Part shown: positions 27,326 through 37,029 of the stretch, in pieces
How positions within the stretch are numbered: the first letter of the stretch is position 1
Layout: every line of letters starts with the position of its first letter
Program-made: the position numbers and the translations under genes
Assembly (NCBI RefSeq): GCF_006438915.1
Contig: NZ_RCZE01000002.1
Coordinates: 65,144-129,143 of the forward strand
Direction: 5' to 3'
DNA from: Pseudomonas arsenicoxydans
Lineage (GTDB): Bacteria; Pseudomonadota; Gammaproteobacteria; Pseudomonadales; Pseudomonadaceae
Length of the DNA: 64,000 nt
The notes under the pieces: generated by a model
Databases searched by the model: none
The model's input: the letters and a program-made list of their open reading frames with translations, nothing else
What the model was told of the DNA's origin: nothing

Positions 27326-28258
27326 TCAGTACCCGCGCTCGAAATCCACTTCCCCGCGCAACGCTTCACCCGCCTCATACGCCCGCAGATTCTCGATAAA
27401 CAGGTTCACCATCATCGATGGCGACGTAGGTGCCGAGCTGTGGCCGGTCAGCAGCAAGCCCCAGGCGGTCCAGAACGGATGACGTTGCGGCAGCGGCTCC
27501 TGACGGCAGACATCAATCACCGCGCCCGCCAGATGCCCTTCTTTCAAGGCTTCGACCAGGTCGGCGTCGACCACCGCCACACCACGACCGACGTTGATGA
27601 ACAACCCGGTCGGCTTGAACTGCTTGAACAGTGCCGCGTCGTACAAGTCGTGGGTATTCGGGGTGTTCGGCAGCAGATTGATCACGTAATCCACTTCGCC
27701 GACCAGGCGCGGCAAGTCCGCCAGCGCGCCGACTTCGACAAACGGTGCCTGCTCGCGAGCTTCGCTGGCTACGCCGTACAACTCGACGCCAAACGGCAGC
27801 AAAAACTTCGCCACGGTCTGGCCGATGTCGCCGGTGCCGACGATCAACACTTTGCGACCTGCCAGGCTTTGGCCGTGGCGGCTGTCCCATTTGCGTTCGA
27901 CCTGGCTGACCAGCCGCGCCAGCACTTCGCGTTCGTGGCCGAGCATGTAGGTCAGCACGAATTCGGCCATGACCTGACCGAAAATGCCGACCGCGCGGGT
28001 CAGGCGATAGTGACGTGGCAAACCTTCGGCGAGCAGCGGCGTGATGCCCGCCCAGGTCGATTGCAGCCATTGCGGCTCATGGCCCTGACGCAACAGGGTG
28101 GCCAGCAGATCCGGTTGACCCAGCCAGACCGGGCAATCAGCCGCCAGACGGGCCAGTTCAGCGGAGTCGCCACTGGTGAGCACTTCCAGCTCAGGCGCCG
28201 CCTGACGCAGCAATTGTGCATACACCGGGTGGTCGTGTTCAGCAATCAGAACGCGCAT
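27326..28258 (-). CDS. D-2-hydroxyacid dehydrogenase
   Basis: A 310-residue NAD(P)-dependent dehydrogenase of the GhrA/glyoxylate-hydroxypyruvate reductase type. The nucleotide loop is VGTGDIGQTVAKFL, the catalytic Arg lies in INVGRGVAVVD or the nearby loop, the Glu in CRQEPLPQRHPFW and the His in LLLTGHSSAPT. It would reduce glyoxylate, hydroxypyruvate or a similar 2-oxoacid. It stands alone, with a REPIN after the stop. Confidence 0.86.
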   Translation of the reverse strand: MRVLIAEHDHPVYAQLLRQAAPELEVLTSGDSAELARLAADCPVWLGQPDLLATLLRQGHEPQWLQSTWAGITPLLAEGLPRHYRLTRAVGIFGQVMAEFVLTYMLGHEREVLARLVSQVERKWDSRHGQSLAGRKVLIVGTGDIGQTVAKFLLPFGVELYGVASEAREQAPFVEVGALADLPRLVGEVDYVINLLPNTPNTHDLYDAALFKQFKPTGLFINVGRGVAVVDADLVEALKEGHLAGAVIDVCRQEPLPQRHPFWTAWGLLLTGHSSAPTSPSMMVNLFIENLRAYEAGEALRGEVDFERGY

Positions 28259-28379
28259 GTCTCAAACCTTTCAAAAACCGTGCAGACGACCGCCTAGCGA
28301 GTATGGCTCCCTCGTCGCGGTCGTCGCCAAAAATCATTCCAGTGTTTCACACCGACTCTGAACAGAGCCTGTCTGGCGC

Positions 28380-28673
28380 TTACATCGGGTCGTTGCGGCG
28401 CAGCAGTTCTTCCGGCAAGTGTTCGATGTATTCGTCTTCGGCCGGTGGCATCTGCAGGTGGTAGCCCTGCTTTTCAAGGTTTTCCAGGACCACGGTGATG
28501 TCCTCGCGCGACAGCTTGCGCTCGGGGGTCAGCACCAGGTCGAAGGCGTGGTGCGGTTTGCCGAAGGCCGCCATCAATGATTCCGGGACGCGCTCCAGTG
28601 CATCGCTTTTGAGCACATAGAGGTACATCTCGTTTTTCTTCAGGCTTCGGTAGATCGAGCAAATACGTTTCAA
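28380..28673 (-). CDS. YcgL domain protein
   Basis: A 97-residue YcgL-family protein ([19 protein letters not shown] at the N-terminus, [30 protein letters not shown] in the middle). Its start overlaps the stop of the RNase D gene by 4 nt, a linkage common in Gammaproteobacteria. The role is not established; the link suggests RNA metabolism. Confidence 0.9.
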   Translation of the reverse strand: MKRICSIYRSLKKNEMYLYVLKSDALERVPESLMAAFGKPHHAFDLVLTPERKLSREDITVVLENLEKQGYHLQMPPAEDEYIEHLPEELLRRNDPM

Positions 28674-29803
28674 GGCTGTTCTCCGGCGGTGGCCAGGCTG
28701 TCGAGCAACGCCTGGCCCATCAATTCGCGGCGCCAGCCACGCAGCGAATCAGGCAATTGGTAAGGACCATTGGGGAAGCCGCTCTTGAGCAGGGCCTCCA
28801 GGGTTTTCTTGCGCAGCATCAGTTCCGGCGCGATGTTCAATCGCTCGGCTTCGGCCTGGCCAATGGCGCGCAGCTGTTTGACCAGCACGGCAGCATCCAC
28901 CGGCAGCGGCTCCGGCACGGCGGGCGGCCATTGATCGGGCGACACACTGCCGGCGCGCTTGATCAGATCCAGTAGAAACTCGCCATCCTGACGCACGGTG
29001 CGCGGGTGCATGTCTTCGATTTTCGCCAGCGCGCCGAGGTTGTCCGGCTGAGTCCGCGCCAGCGGCCACAGCGAATGTTCGCGGACGATGCGGTTGCGCG
29101 GCAGATCACGGGCACGGGCTTCGCGCTCACGCCACGCGCAAAGCTCACGCAACACGGCGAGTTGGGCGCGGGACAGCTTCCAGGCCAGTTTGGCCTCGCG
29201 GTAAACCTCGTACGGGTCGACCTCGCGGCGCAGATTGGCCACCAGCTCAGCGCCGTCGTCCAGAACCCAGTTGTATTTGTCCTCAGACAGCTGCGGACGA
29301 AGCTGTACGAAAACTTCCGCCAGGTGCAGAGCATCTTCGGCGGCGTAGCTGATTTGGGTGTCGGACAGCGGACGTTGCAACCAGTCGGAACGGGTTTCGC
29401 CCTTGGGCAGGTCGATGCCGAGCACCGCTTGCACCAATCGCGAGTAACCCATGGAGAAACCCAGGTTCAGGTAGGCGGCCGCCAGTTGCGTGTCGAACAG
29501 TGGCGCCGGCAGGCTGCCGGTCAGGCGCAGCAGGACCTCGAGGTCTTCACTGCACGCATGGACGACTTTGATCACCGCCGGGTTTTCCAGCAACGCGGCC
29601 AAGGGCTGCCAGTTATCGATGGTCAGCGGATCTATCAGGTAAGCGCGTACGCCATCGCCGATCTGCAGCAGGCCGGCAATCGGGTAAAAGGTGTCGACCC
29701 GCATGAATTCGGTGTCGAGGGCAACGAATGGCAGCTGCTGCCACTCGGCGCAAAACTGACCGAGGCTATCGTTGTCGCGAATCCAGTGAATATCGATGGC
29801 CAC
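28670..29803 (-). CDS. rnd: Ribonuclease D
   Basis: RNase D (377 aa) trims the 3' ends of tRNA precursors and other small RNAs. The DEDDy exonuclease domain is clear: [16 protein letters not shown] (Exo I), [12 protein letters not shown] (Exo II) and [14 protein letters not shown] (Exo III). An HRDC domain follows (around [21 protein letters not shown], residues ~210-290). The start is the GTG at 29803, preceded by AAGGGAG; the upstream in-frame extension lacks an RBS. It is coupled to ycgL by a 4-nt overlap. Confidence 0.93.
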   Translation of the reverse strand: MAIDIHWIRDNDSLGQFCAEWQQLPFVALDTEFMRVDTFYPIAGLLQIGDGVRAYLIDPLTIDNWQPLAALLENPAVIKVVHACSEDLEVLLRLTGSLPAPLFDTQLAAAYLNLGFSMGYSRLVQAVLGIDLPKGETRSDWLQRPLSDTQISYAAEDALHLAEVFVQLRPQLSEDKYNWVLDDGAELVANLRREVDPYEVYREAKLAWKLSRAQLAVLRELCAWREREARARDLPRNRIVREHSLWPLARTQPDNLGALAKIEDMHPRTVRQDGEFLLDLIKRAGSVSPDQWPPAVPEPLPVDAAVLVKQLRAIGQAEAERLNIAPELMLRKKTLEALLKSGFPNGPYQLPDSLRGWRRELMGQALLDSLATAGEQP

Positions 29804-29925
29804 ACGGCTCTCCCTTGAAGAATGGCGCGCAGTATATATCGCCCCCGGCGATTTCCGCGCGTCACTGAACAAGAGCTTTAGCGAAAAGACCTGCCCGACA
29901 GCAAGAAATGCCTGACAAGCGGAGA

Positions 29926-30594
29926 CTAACTGGTCTTACTGAGTACGTAGACCCGCATCCACGTGCAGCCCGGCAGGACGTCCTGATGGCTCAGCACCCG
30001 GAAACCGGCTTGCTTGAAGTCCGCTTCAATCTCGGCCTTGCTGACCGGCTGCGGGGCGTGAACGGCCTCCGTCTCAGGTCGGCGCAGATTGAAATAGCCT
30101 TCGACCCGAGCCGCCACGATCACGGTATCTCGGCTGACCCGGTGGAATTCCTGGAGCATGGCCAAACGATGTTCGGCGCAGGTGATGTGCTGAAACAGCT
30201 GCATGCAAAAAATGCAGTCCACGGCGTTGACGGACAAGCCAAGGCTAAAGGCTGAGCTCTGAAAGGTCTTGATCCGCTTGAGCAGGCTCTGCGGATGGTG
30301 AGTCTGCGCATGATTGAGCATGTCCTGGGACGGGTCAGACGCGAGGATCACGCGGTTTGCGTGCTCGGCCAGCACCGGCCAGAAGCGCCCCGCGCCACAC
30401 GCCACGTCAAGGATCAACCCCGGTTCGCCCGCCACCTTGAGCGCTTTGCGCACCAGGTTTTCCTCGCGCCAGAACGCCAGGCGCCCCATCAGGCTACGCG
30501 GTTGCGGCTGACGGCAGACGCGGGCGTGTTCCTGATCGTAGCGCCGGGCGAACTCAAGCTCGATGGCGGTTGTGGGTTGCGCAGACATGTGCAA
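29926..30594 (-). CDS. Class I SAM-dependent methyltransferase
   Basis: A 222-residue methyltransferase with motif I ILDVACGAGRFWPVLA, the acidic residue of motif II in ILASDPSQDML, and motif IV VDCIFCMQLFQHI. An ATG at 30588 (MSAQPTTAIE) is an alternative start. The substrate is unknown. The eptA-like gene ends 65 nt upstream, so the two may be transcribed together, but no functional link is evident. Confidence 0.8.
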   Translation of the reverse strand: MHMSAQPTTAIELEFARRYDQEHARVCRQPQPRSLMGRLAFWREENLVRKALKVAGEPGLILDVACGAGRFWPVLAEHANRVILASDPSQDMLNHAQTHHPQSLLKRIKTFQSSAFSLGLSVNAVDCIFCMQLFQHITCAEHRLAMLQEFHRVSRDTVIVAARVEGYFNLRRPETEAVHAPQPVSKAEIEADFKQAGFRVLSHQDVLPGCTWMRVYVLSKTS

Positions 30595-30659
30595 TTGACC
30601 CTTGGTGATGACTCTTGCGGCCGCACGTTAGCGGCCAGTGCCTGAAAAAGTTGAAGCGT

Positions 30660-32309
30660 TCAATCCTTGGCCAACACGCCGTCGACCGCCGCACCGCGAC
30701 AGCCGGCAAACATATCCAGATTCTGGTTGTAGACCTTGCTGTTGACTTCCAGCAGACCCAGCATCGAATGGAACAGGTTGTCCTGGCTTAATGGCTTGTC
30801 ACGAGTCTGTTGCAGGCAGTGAGTGTCCACCGAGAACGACTTCTGATAACTGTCGGAGAACCACGCCAACATGGCCACGTGCTTCTGTTGTTCCGGCGCC
30901 AGCATGTAAGGCGTGCCGTGCAGGAACAGATTGTATTCGCCCAAGGATTCGCCGTGGTCAGACAGGTACAGCATCGCGGTGTCGACTTTTTCCTGGTTCT
31001 TGCGCAACAGATCGATCAGGGTCGAGAGCACGTGGTCGGTGTATACCAGCGTGTTGTCATAACCATTAACGATACTTTCGCGACTGCAATTGTTCAGCGC
31101 GTTACTTTCACAAACCGGGGTGAAATGCTCGAATTCTTTCGGGTAGCGCTTGAAGTATTCAGGGCCGTGACTGCCCATTTGATGCAAGACCAGCACAGTG
31201 TCTTTATCGAGCGTGTCGATAAAATGTTGCAATCCTTGCAGCAGGATTTCATCGCGGCATTCGCTGTTGGCGCACAGCACCGGGTCTTTCAGGTTGCTCA
31301 CGTCATCAAGGGTGACCCGATCGCACGTGCCTTTGCAGCCCGACTGATTGTCACGCCAGATCACGTCCAGACCGGCCCGCTTAAGCACGTCCAGCAGGCC
31401 TTCTTCATTCTTCGCCTTGCTGGCGTTGTAATCCTTGCGGCCCATGTTGGAGAACATGCACGGCACCGACACGGCGGTTTCCGTGCCGCATGAATGCACA
31501 TCACTGAACGCAATCAAACCGGCTTCTTTGCTCAGTTTCGGGGTGGTATTGCGTTCGTACCCCAGGATGCCGAAGTTCTCGGCCCGGGCACTTTCGCCGA
31601 CCACCAACACCGTCAGTGATTTACGGCCATGAGATTGCCATACCGGATTCTTCTGCGCGTCTTCGCCGATTTTGACAAAAGGCTGATGGGCGGAAGCGAC
31701 CTGTTCACGCAAGTAACCAGCAGAGGCACCGATGTAGTTGCTCGGCACGACCATCAGGCGCAACTCATGGTGATTACGAAACAAAGAGGACAAGCCCTGA
31801 TAGTTAATCAGTGCCACGCCGCCGATGACGGCCGCGGACACAACACTCACCAACACCTTGCTTAATAACTCATGGTGCCAGCGACGATAATTGATCGGTG
31901 TTTTCCACAATAGCCACGACGGCAAAACACCCAGGAACAAGATATAAGCCAACAACTTCAACGAGAGTAAGTCTCGAACTTCCGTCGCATTGGTTTGCGC
32001 GAAGTTACGCAACATGCCGGTGTCAATCAGTACACCGTATTGGCTCATGAAGTAGGCCACCCCGGCGCTAATCATGAAGATCAGCGTCAGGACCGGCTTG
32101 AGCACACGCTTGAACGCCAGCAAGGTCAGCACAATGTTGAAAGCTGCCAGAATCATCGCCCCGAAGGCCGCGCGCATGACGATGCCTTTACCGTCGGCCG
32201 CGGTGATTTCAAACAGGTGCTGCCACAGCACAAAATTGAACGCAGTCAACAAAAAGGCACTGGCAATCAGTGTCACCCATTCCGGGCGCACGGCTTTAAT
32301 CTTCAACAT
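30660..32309 (-). CDS. eptA: Lipid A phosphoethanolamine transferase (EptA family)
   Basis: A 549-residue inner-membrane enzyme with five N-terminal membrane segments and a periplasmic alkaline-phosphatase-like domain. The phospho-accepting Thr is T276 in SCGTETAVSVPCMFS, and metal ligands are seen in VGESARAENFG, YLSDHGESLGE and HGTPYM. EptA moves phosphoethanolamine from phosphatidylethanolamine to lipid A, lowering negative charge and binding of cationic peptides. The ATG at 32309 gives the usual MLKIKAVRPEW start; an in-frame extension would run through a terminator. Confidence 0.88.
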   Translation of the reverse strand: MLKIKAVRPEWVTLIASAFLLTAFNFVLWQHLFEITAADGKGIVMRAAFGAMILAAFNIVLTLLAFKRVLKPVLTLIFMISAGVAYFMSQYGVLIDTGMLRNFAQTNATEVRDLLSLKLLAYILFLGVLPSWLLWKTPINYRRWHHELLSKVLVSVVSAAVIGGVALINYQGLSSLFRNHHELRLMVVPSNYIGASAGYLREQVASAHQPFVKIGEDAQKNPVWQSHGRKSLTVLVVGESARAENFGILGYERNTTPKLSKEAGLIAFSDVHSCGTETAVSVPCMFSNMGRKDYNASKAKNEEGLLDVLKRAGLDVIWRDNQSGCKGTCDRVTLDDVSNLKDPVLCANSECRDEILLQGLQHFIDTLDKDTVLVLHQMGSHGPEYFKRYPKEFEHFTPVCESNALNNCSRESIVNGYDNTLVYTDHVLSTLIDLLRKNQEKVDTAMLYLSDHGESLGEYNLFLHGTPYMLAPEQQKHVAMLAWFSDSYQKSFSVDTHCLQQTRDKPLSQDNLFHSMLGLLEVNSKVYNQNLDMFAGCRGAAVDGVLAKD

Positions 32310-32410
32310 GGTGATCGGCTGTTCCTGAAAAGAAGTGCCTACGGCCAATGTGAAAATTTCATTGACCGTGACAACACTGATGTTAAGCACCCAACCATCA
32401 ATTTTTTGTG

Positions 32411-32436
32411 AAAAAGAAGCCAACGATTAGTTGGCT
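32411..32436 (-). terminator. Rho-independent terminator after the glutamine synthetase-family gene
   Basis: Read on the minus strand, GCCAAC and GTTGGC form a stem around TAATC and are followed by TTCTTTTT. It lies about 40 nt after the stop of the gene at 32478-33860 and separates it from eptA. Confidence 0.8.
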
Positions 32437-32477
32437 ATCAAAACCGGCGACCAACGTTTGGATTATTTGAGAATGAT

Positions 32478-33860
32478 TCAGGCCTGGTTCAGATACCAGC
32501 GCCAATCCTGCTCACCAACCTCGCCCATGAACTGTCGGTACTCGGCGCGTTTCACGGCCAGGTAGACGCCGAGGAAGGGTTGCCCGAACGCTTCACGTGC
32601 CCAGGTCGAACCTTCCAGCGCACGTAACGTGGTCAGCCAATCGGTCGGTAACAACTCCGTCGCCTGGGCGTAACCGTTGCCCTCCACCGGCGCACCTGGG
32701 TCGAGTTGTTCGCGGATACCGCGATGAATACCGGCCAGGATCGCCGCGGCGGCCAGGTACGGGTTGGCATCAGCCCCGCAAATACGGTGTTCGATATGCC
32801 GGGAAAACGCCGGCCCGCCAGGCACGCGCAAACTCACTGTGCGGTTGTCCACACCCCAGGTCGCCGCCAGAGGCGCGTAGCTGTTGGTCTGGAATCGACG
32901 GTAGGAGTTGGCGTTCGGGCAGAACAGCAGCAACGAATCGAGCAAGGTACTGAGCATGCCGCCGACCGCGTGCCGGAGCAGCGGCGTCCCGTCCGAGGCT
33001 TCGCTGGCAAACAGGTTGCTGCCCTCTCTGTCCGCCAGGCTGACATGCATGTGCATCCCGGTGCCGGCCAGATCATCGAAGGGTTTGGCCATGAAGCAGG
33101 CCGTCATCCCGTGCTTGTGGGCCACGCCCTTGACCAGCCGTTTGTAACGCACGGCTTCGTCCATCGCCTGTAGGGCATCGGTGCGGTGCTCGAGGGTAAT
33201 TTCCACTTGCCCCGGCGCATATTCGGAAATCGCCGTGCGTGCCGGGATGCCTTGCAGCTTGCAGGCGCTGTAGAGATCGGCCAGAAACGGTTCGATCTGC
33301 TCCAGTTCACGCAAGCCATAGACTTGCGTTGTGCGCGGCCGCCCGCCATCGACATCCCGCGCCGGTTGCGGCCGCCCGTTGCTGTCACGCTGCTGATCCA
33401 GCAGATAAAACTCCAGCTCCGCCGCCATCACCGGGTAATAACCGTCGGCCTGCAAGCCTTCGATCACTTTCGCCAACAGGTGCCGGGGATCGGCGATCGT
33501 CGCCGGCATGCCTTCTTTGGGGTGCATGCTGACTTGCACCGCCGCGGTCGGAATCAACCGCCACGGCATGCGCGTCAGACTGCCGCTGATCGGGTAAGCA
33601 CGGCAGTCAATGTCGCCAACGTCCCAGACCAGCCCGGAGTTTTCCACGTCGTCGCCATTAATGGTCAGGCCCAGAATGGTGCTCGGCAGCGGCCGGCCGC
33701 TTTCGTACACCGCCAACAGTTCATCGCGATGCAGCAACTTGCCCCGAGGCACGCCGTTGTTGTCGAGGATGAACAGCTCGAACATTTCAATGTCCGGGTT
33801 CTGTTCGAGAAAGGTCAGGGCTTCTTGCGGGGAGGCGAACGAGGTCGTGGCACAACTCAT
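32478..33860 (-). CDS. Glutamine synthetase-family protein, likely gamma-glutamylpolyamine synthetase
   Basis: A 460-residue glutamine synthetase fold protein, shorter than GlnA at the C-terminus and lacking its adenylylation segment. Seen are AELEFYLLD, the metal-site GTGMHMHVSLAD, NSYRRFQTNSYAP and NRTVSLRVPGG. This type (PuuA/SpuB) ligates glutamate to putrescine or another polyamine. No other puu/spu gene lies nearby, so it is an isolated paralogue and its amine is uncertain. The start has GGAATTCTC weakly placed; the terminator at 32411-32436 follows. Confidence 0.82.
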   Translation of the reverse strand: MSCATTSFASPQEALTFLEQNPDIEMFELFILDNNGVPRGKLLHRDELLAVYESGRPLPSTILGLTINGDDVENSGLVWDVGDIDCRAYPISGSLTRMPWRLIPTAAVQVSMHPKEGMPATIADPRHLLAKVIEGLQADGYYPVMAAELEFYLLDQQRDSNGRPQPARDVDGGRPRTTQVYGLRELEQIEPFLADLYSACKLQGIPARTAISEYAPGQVEITLEHRTDALQAMDEAVRYKRLVKGVAHKHGMTACFMAKPFDDLAGTGMHMHVSLADREGSNLFASEASDGTPLLRHAVGGMLSTLLDSLLLFCPNANSYRRFQTNSYAPLAATWGVDNRTVSLRVPGGPAFSRHIEHRICGADANPYLAAAAILAGIHRGIREQLDPGAPVEGNGYAQATELLPTDWLTTLRALEGSTWAREAFGQPFLGVYLAVKRAEYRQFMGEVGEQDWRWYLNQA

Positions 33861-34164
33861 GGGAATTCTCTTTTTTCCGCGTCAGGCAAACGCGCAGGCG
33901 TCACCAAATTGATCCAGCGCTTGGCGCGGGACCTGTCAGAACAATCAACGGGAAATGCAGGAATCCGGTGGGCGCGCGTGACGGCAATGCCACAGCGCCC
34001 AGAAGGCCAACTCGGAGGGAAGTGCGACGGGACAATCGCCCATAGGTCAAACCGTAGAGGACAGATGAGTGGCAGCGTCACACGGGCAGTCAGGTCTTTA
34101 AATCGGGATTTGAAGAACCTTGGTTGCGGATGGACTAAACAATCATCCCCAAACAACCTACATC
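33861..34164. other. Intergenic region without recognised gene
   Basis: About 300 nt upstream of the minus-strand glutamine synthetase-family gene, with mixed composition and no open frame that I find convincing. It must hold the promoter of that gene. A REPIN follows it. Confidence 0.5.
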
Positions 34165-34260
34165 CAATGTGGGAGCGGGCTTGCTCGCGAAGGCGGTGTG
34201 ACAGTCGATACATAAGGTAACTGACACGACGCCTTCGCGAGCAAGCCCGCTCCCACATTA
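34165..34260. repeat. REPIN
   Basis: Inverted REP cores (AATGTGGGAGCGGGCTTGCT and complement) separated by about 35 nt, between the divergent glutamine synthetase-family and MFS genes. Confidence 0.9.
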
Positions 34261-34373
34261 GATTTGAGGTGCGGCGAAGGTATTTAATTTTTAAATAGTG
34301 CTGCGGATTATCTGATTTGCGGCCGCCAACCCTGGCGCGCCTAATCGGGGCCTTGTTTTGGAAGGCCTGTTTG

Positions 34374-35558
34374 ATGGAAAACATTCGCGCAACGACCCGC
34401 CCTGCCCTTTGGCTGATGTTGAGCATCATGCTCGTCGCCCTTAACCTGCGTCCGTCAATGGCGGCGGTCGGGCCTTTGCTGTCGTCGATTCGCGCGCACA
34501 TCCCGTTGAGTTTCAGCATGGCCTCGTTGCTGACGATGCTGCCGGTCATGGCCATGGGGCTGGCGATGTTCTTCGGTTTGCGGGTCAGCCAACGCTTCGG
34601 CGAGCCGCGTACGGTGGTGCTGTCGCTGTTGATCATTGGCGTGGCCACTGCGTCGCGGCTGTTTCTCGATTCGGCCGCCGAACTGATCCTCAGTGCGGTG
34701 CTGGCCGGAATCGGTATAGCACTGATCCAGGCCCTGATGCCGGCGCTGATCAAAGCCCGGTTCAGTGACAACGTCGCCCTGTGCATGGGGCTCTATGTCA
34801 CGTCGATCATGGGCGGCGCGGCGATTGCGGCCTCGTTTGCGCCGCTGGTCATGAATCAGAGCGGCAGTTGGCGCGTCGGTCTGGGGATCTGGGCGGCGCT
34901 GGCCGTGGTGGCCTTGCTGATGTGGTCTGGCCAGTGCAGCGGATCAACGTCACGCCCGACACAATCAACCCGCCAACCGAGCTTCTTTGCCAATTCCCGC
35001 GCCTGGTTACTCGCCATCTTCTTCGGTCTGGGCACTGCGTCCTACACCTGTGTGCTGGCGTGGCTCGCGCCGTACTACGTAGAACAGGGCTGGAGCGAAC
35101 AGAACGCCGGGTTGCTGCTGGGCTTTTTGACGGCCATGGAAGTGTTGTCGGGGCTGGTGACGCCTGCCATTGCCAATCGCAGCCGTGACCGACGCTTGGT
35201 GCTGGTGGTGTTGCTGGCGTTGATCATGGCCGGTTTCTGCGGGCTGATTCTCTGCCCGCAACAACTGAGCCTGCTCTGGCCGTGCCTGTTGGGCCTGGGT
35301 ATCGGCGGGCTGTTCCCGATGAGCCTGATTGTGTCGCTGGATCACCTCGATGACCCTCAGCGCGCCGGCGCACTGACGGCGTTCGTGCAAGGCATCGGTT
35401 ACCTGATTGCCGGCCTCTCCCCGCTGATCGCTGGAATGATCCGCGATCAACTGGGCAGTTTCGAATGGGCCTGGTGGGCGCTGACCGGGGTCGTGGGGTT
35501 GATGATCCTGATGGTCCTGCGCTTCAACCCGCGGCATTACCACCAACACATCGACTGA
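34374..35558 (+). CDS. MFS transporter of the CynX/NimT family
   Basis: A 394-residue carrier with about twelve membrane segments. The first segment, LWLMLSIMLVALNLRPSMAAVGPLL, is characteristic of the CynX/NimT (cyanate permease-like) group. No cyanase or nitroimidazole gene is near, so the substrate is unknown. The ATG at 34374 has GGAAGG about 9 nt upstream. A LysR gene follows 109 nt downstream on the same strand. Confidence 0.85.
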   Translation: MENIRATTRPALWLMLSIMLVALNLRPSMAAVGPLLSSIRAHIPLSFSMASLLTMLPVMAMGLAMFFGLRVSQRFGEPRTVVLSLLIIGVATASRLFLDSAAELILSAVLAGIGIALIQALMPALIKARFSDNVALCMGLYVTSIMGGAAIAASFAPLVMNQSGSWRVGLGIWAALAVVALLMWSGQCSGSTSRPTQSTRQPSFFANSRAWLLAIFFGLGTASYTCVLAWLAPYYVEQGWSEQNAGLLLGFLTAMEVLSGLVTPAIANRSRDRRLVLVVLLALIMAGFCGLILCPQQLSLLWPCLLGLGIGGLFPMSLIVSLDHLDDPQRAGALTAFVQGIGYLIAGLSPLIAGMIRDQLGSFEWAWWALTGVVGLMILMVLRFNPRHYHQHID

Positions 35559-35667
35559 TCTGCGCAGAAACTTCCTACAAGGCATTCTCCTGGCACCATC
35601 GTTCCGTTAGGATCTTTCGCACACGCTTGCGCACTGATCGCGCACGGAACACAGCGAGACAGAACGG

Positions 35668-36603
35668 ATGCTGAACAGTAATTTGCTTAGAAAGCTCGAC
35701 ATGCAGGACCTCATGGTGTTTGTCGCCGTGTACGAGCAAAGCAGCGTCACCAGTGTGTCGGAGGCGCTCTGCGTCAGTCAGTCCACGGTGAGTTACTGCC
35801 TGAAAAAGCTGCGGACCAGTTTTGAAGACGAGTTGTTCATCAATACCCGCACCGGCATGCGCCCCACCTACAAAGCCAGCACTATGTACGCGCATGTGCT
35901 GAAAATCCTCGAAAGCATCAACCTGTGCCACGCCGGCGCCCAGGCGTTCGACCCGAAGGTGCAAGCGATAACGTTCAATATCTGCGCGCCGGAGTATTTC
36001 GAGCAGCTGATTCTGCCGCGTCTGCTCAAGCGCTTCGATTTCGCCGACCTGCCAGTGATGGTCAATATGCACAAGTTCGAAACCGACATTCCGGTCGACG
36101 AGCTGCGCGATGGCCGACTCGACCTGGTGATCTGTTTCGGCCCGAATTTCCATCGCAGCCACACTGACTTCAAATCCCGGCTGTTACTGGAAGATGACCT
36201 GGTCTGCGTGTTCGACAAGCGTGCCACGCCGCTGGAGCCGCGCTTAAGCCTGCAAGCCTTTGTGCAACGCCGGCATGTGTTTCCAACCCCGTGGACGTCC
36301 AGCTCCAACATGGTCGACGGCTGGCTGGCGCAACAGGCGCACAAACGACAGATTGTCGCGCGGGCCAACAGCTACAGCGCGGCACTGAAGATGATCACAG
36401 GCACCGACTACATCCTGACCTTGCCCCGCCGCCTCCAGCAATTATTGGCCAACGAGGCCATCTTCAATCATTGCGAAGCGCCCAACGGCCTGCCGGGTTT
36501 CACCCTGGACATGCAGTGGAGTCAAAGCGCCGATCAGGACAGCGCCAACACCTGGCTGCGCGAGCAGGTGATCGACGTCTGTGCCGAGCAGGCACCGGCC
36601 TGA
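35668..36603 (+). CDS. LysR-family transcriptional regulator
   Basis: A 311-residue LysR protein with the DNA-binding region MQDLMVFVAVYEQSSVTSVSEALCVSQSTVSYCLKKLR and the TRTGMRPTYKAS wing. The effector domain (from ~95) resembles the NodD/SyrM-like branch that begins LDMQDLMVF. It is convergent with the CHMI gene and may control either that gene or the MFS carrier upstream. Confidence 0.86.
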   Translation: MLNSNLLRKLDMQDLMVFVAVYEQSSVTSVSEALCVSQSTVSYCLKKLRTSFEDELFINTRTGMRPTYKASTMYAHVLKILESINLCHAGAQAFDPKVQAITFNICAPEYFEQLILPRLLKRFDFADLPVMVNMHKFETDIPVDELRDGRLDLVICFGPNFHRSHTDFKSRLLLEDDLVCVFDKRATPLEPRLSLQAFVQRRHVFPTPWTSSSNMVDGWLAQQAHKRQIVARANSYSAALKMITGTDYILTLPRRLQQLLANEAIFNHCEAPNGLPGFTLDMQWSQSADQDSANTWLREQVIDVCAEQAPA

Positions 36604-36606
36604 GAT

Positions 36607-36972
36607 TCAGAGGTTGATGGCGGTCTTGGTGTAGGACTCTCGATCGATATCGAGGATTTCCACGCACAGCTGCACTTCGACGCCGGTTGGCCATTCACAC
36701 AGGTCCTGCACCACCGCCAGCAAGCTTTCCGACAGCTGCTGTTTGATCTGCGGTGAGCGACCGCTCAGTAGCGCCAGTTTTACATGCACAAACGCCCGCT
36801 CATTCAACGCGGTGCCGACTTTGAAGGTTTCGACTTTCAGCGCTCGGCTCTTGATGTCGAATTCCGCCGCGAACTGACCGGAAGCCACCAAGGCATTATT
36901 GAGCCGTATCAACGCCACGTCGGCGTTCAGGCCGGGCAGGTTGGCGGTGTATTCCATGTGCAGGTGTGGCAT
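36607..36972 (-). CDS. 5-carboxymethyl-2-hydroxymuconate isomerase family protein
   Basis: A 121-residue tautomerase-superfamily protein. Met removal would leave Pro as the N-terminal residue (MPHLHMEYTANL), the catalytic base of this family. CHMI works in homoprotocatechuate degradation, but none of the other hpa genes are present here. It may instead be an isolated tautomerase. It lies between two LysR genes: 3 nt after the convergent one and 57 nt downstream of the other on the same strand. Confidence 0.84.
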   Translation of the reverse strand: MPHLHMEYTANLPGLNADVALIRLNNALVASGQFAAEFDIKSRALKVETFKVGTALNERAFVHVKLALLSGRSPQIKQQLSESLLAVVQDLCEWPTGVEVQLCVEILDIDRESYTKTAINL

Positions 36973-37029
36973 GAGGCGACTCCAGGTAGTGGGCAGAAAG
37001 ATCCTACGTATAACACAGCGCTATCTGAC

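Noticed and set aside
30604..30640. GGCCGC/GCGGCC hairpin after eptA as a terminator
   Set aside because: The stem is short and there is no T-run after it on the minus strand, so termination is not convincing.
32310..32423. An upstream in-frame extension of the EptA gene
   Set aside because: It adds 38 residues without family similarity and runs into the terminator at 32411-32436; the ATG at 32309 gives the usual EptA start.
36607..36972. The CHMI-like gene as evidence for an aromatic degradation cluster
   Set aside because: No dioxygenase, dehydrogenase or hydratase of the homoprotocatechuate pathway lies in the window, so a pathway claim is not supported.
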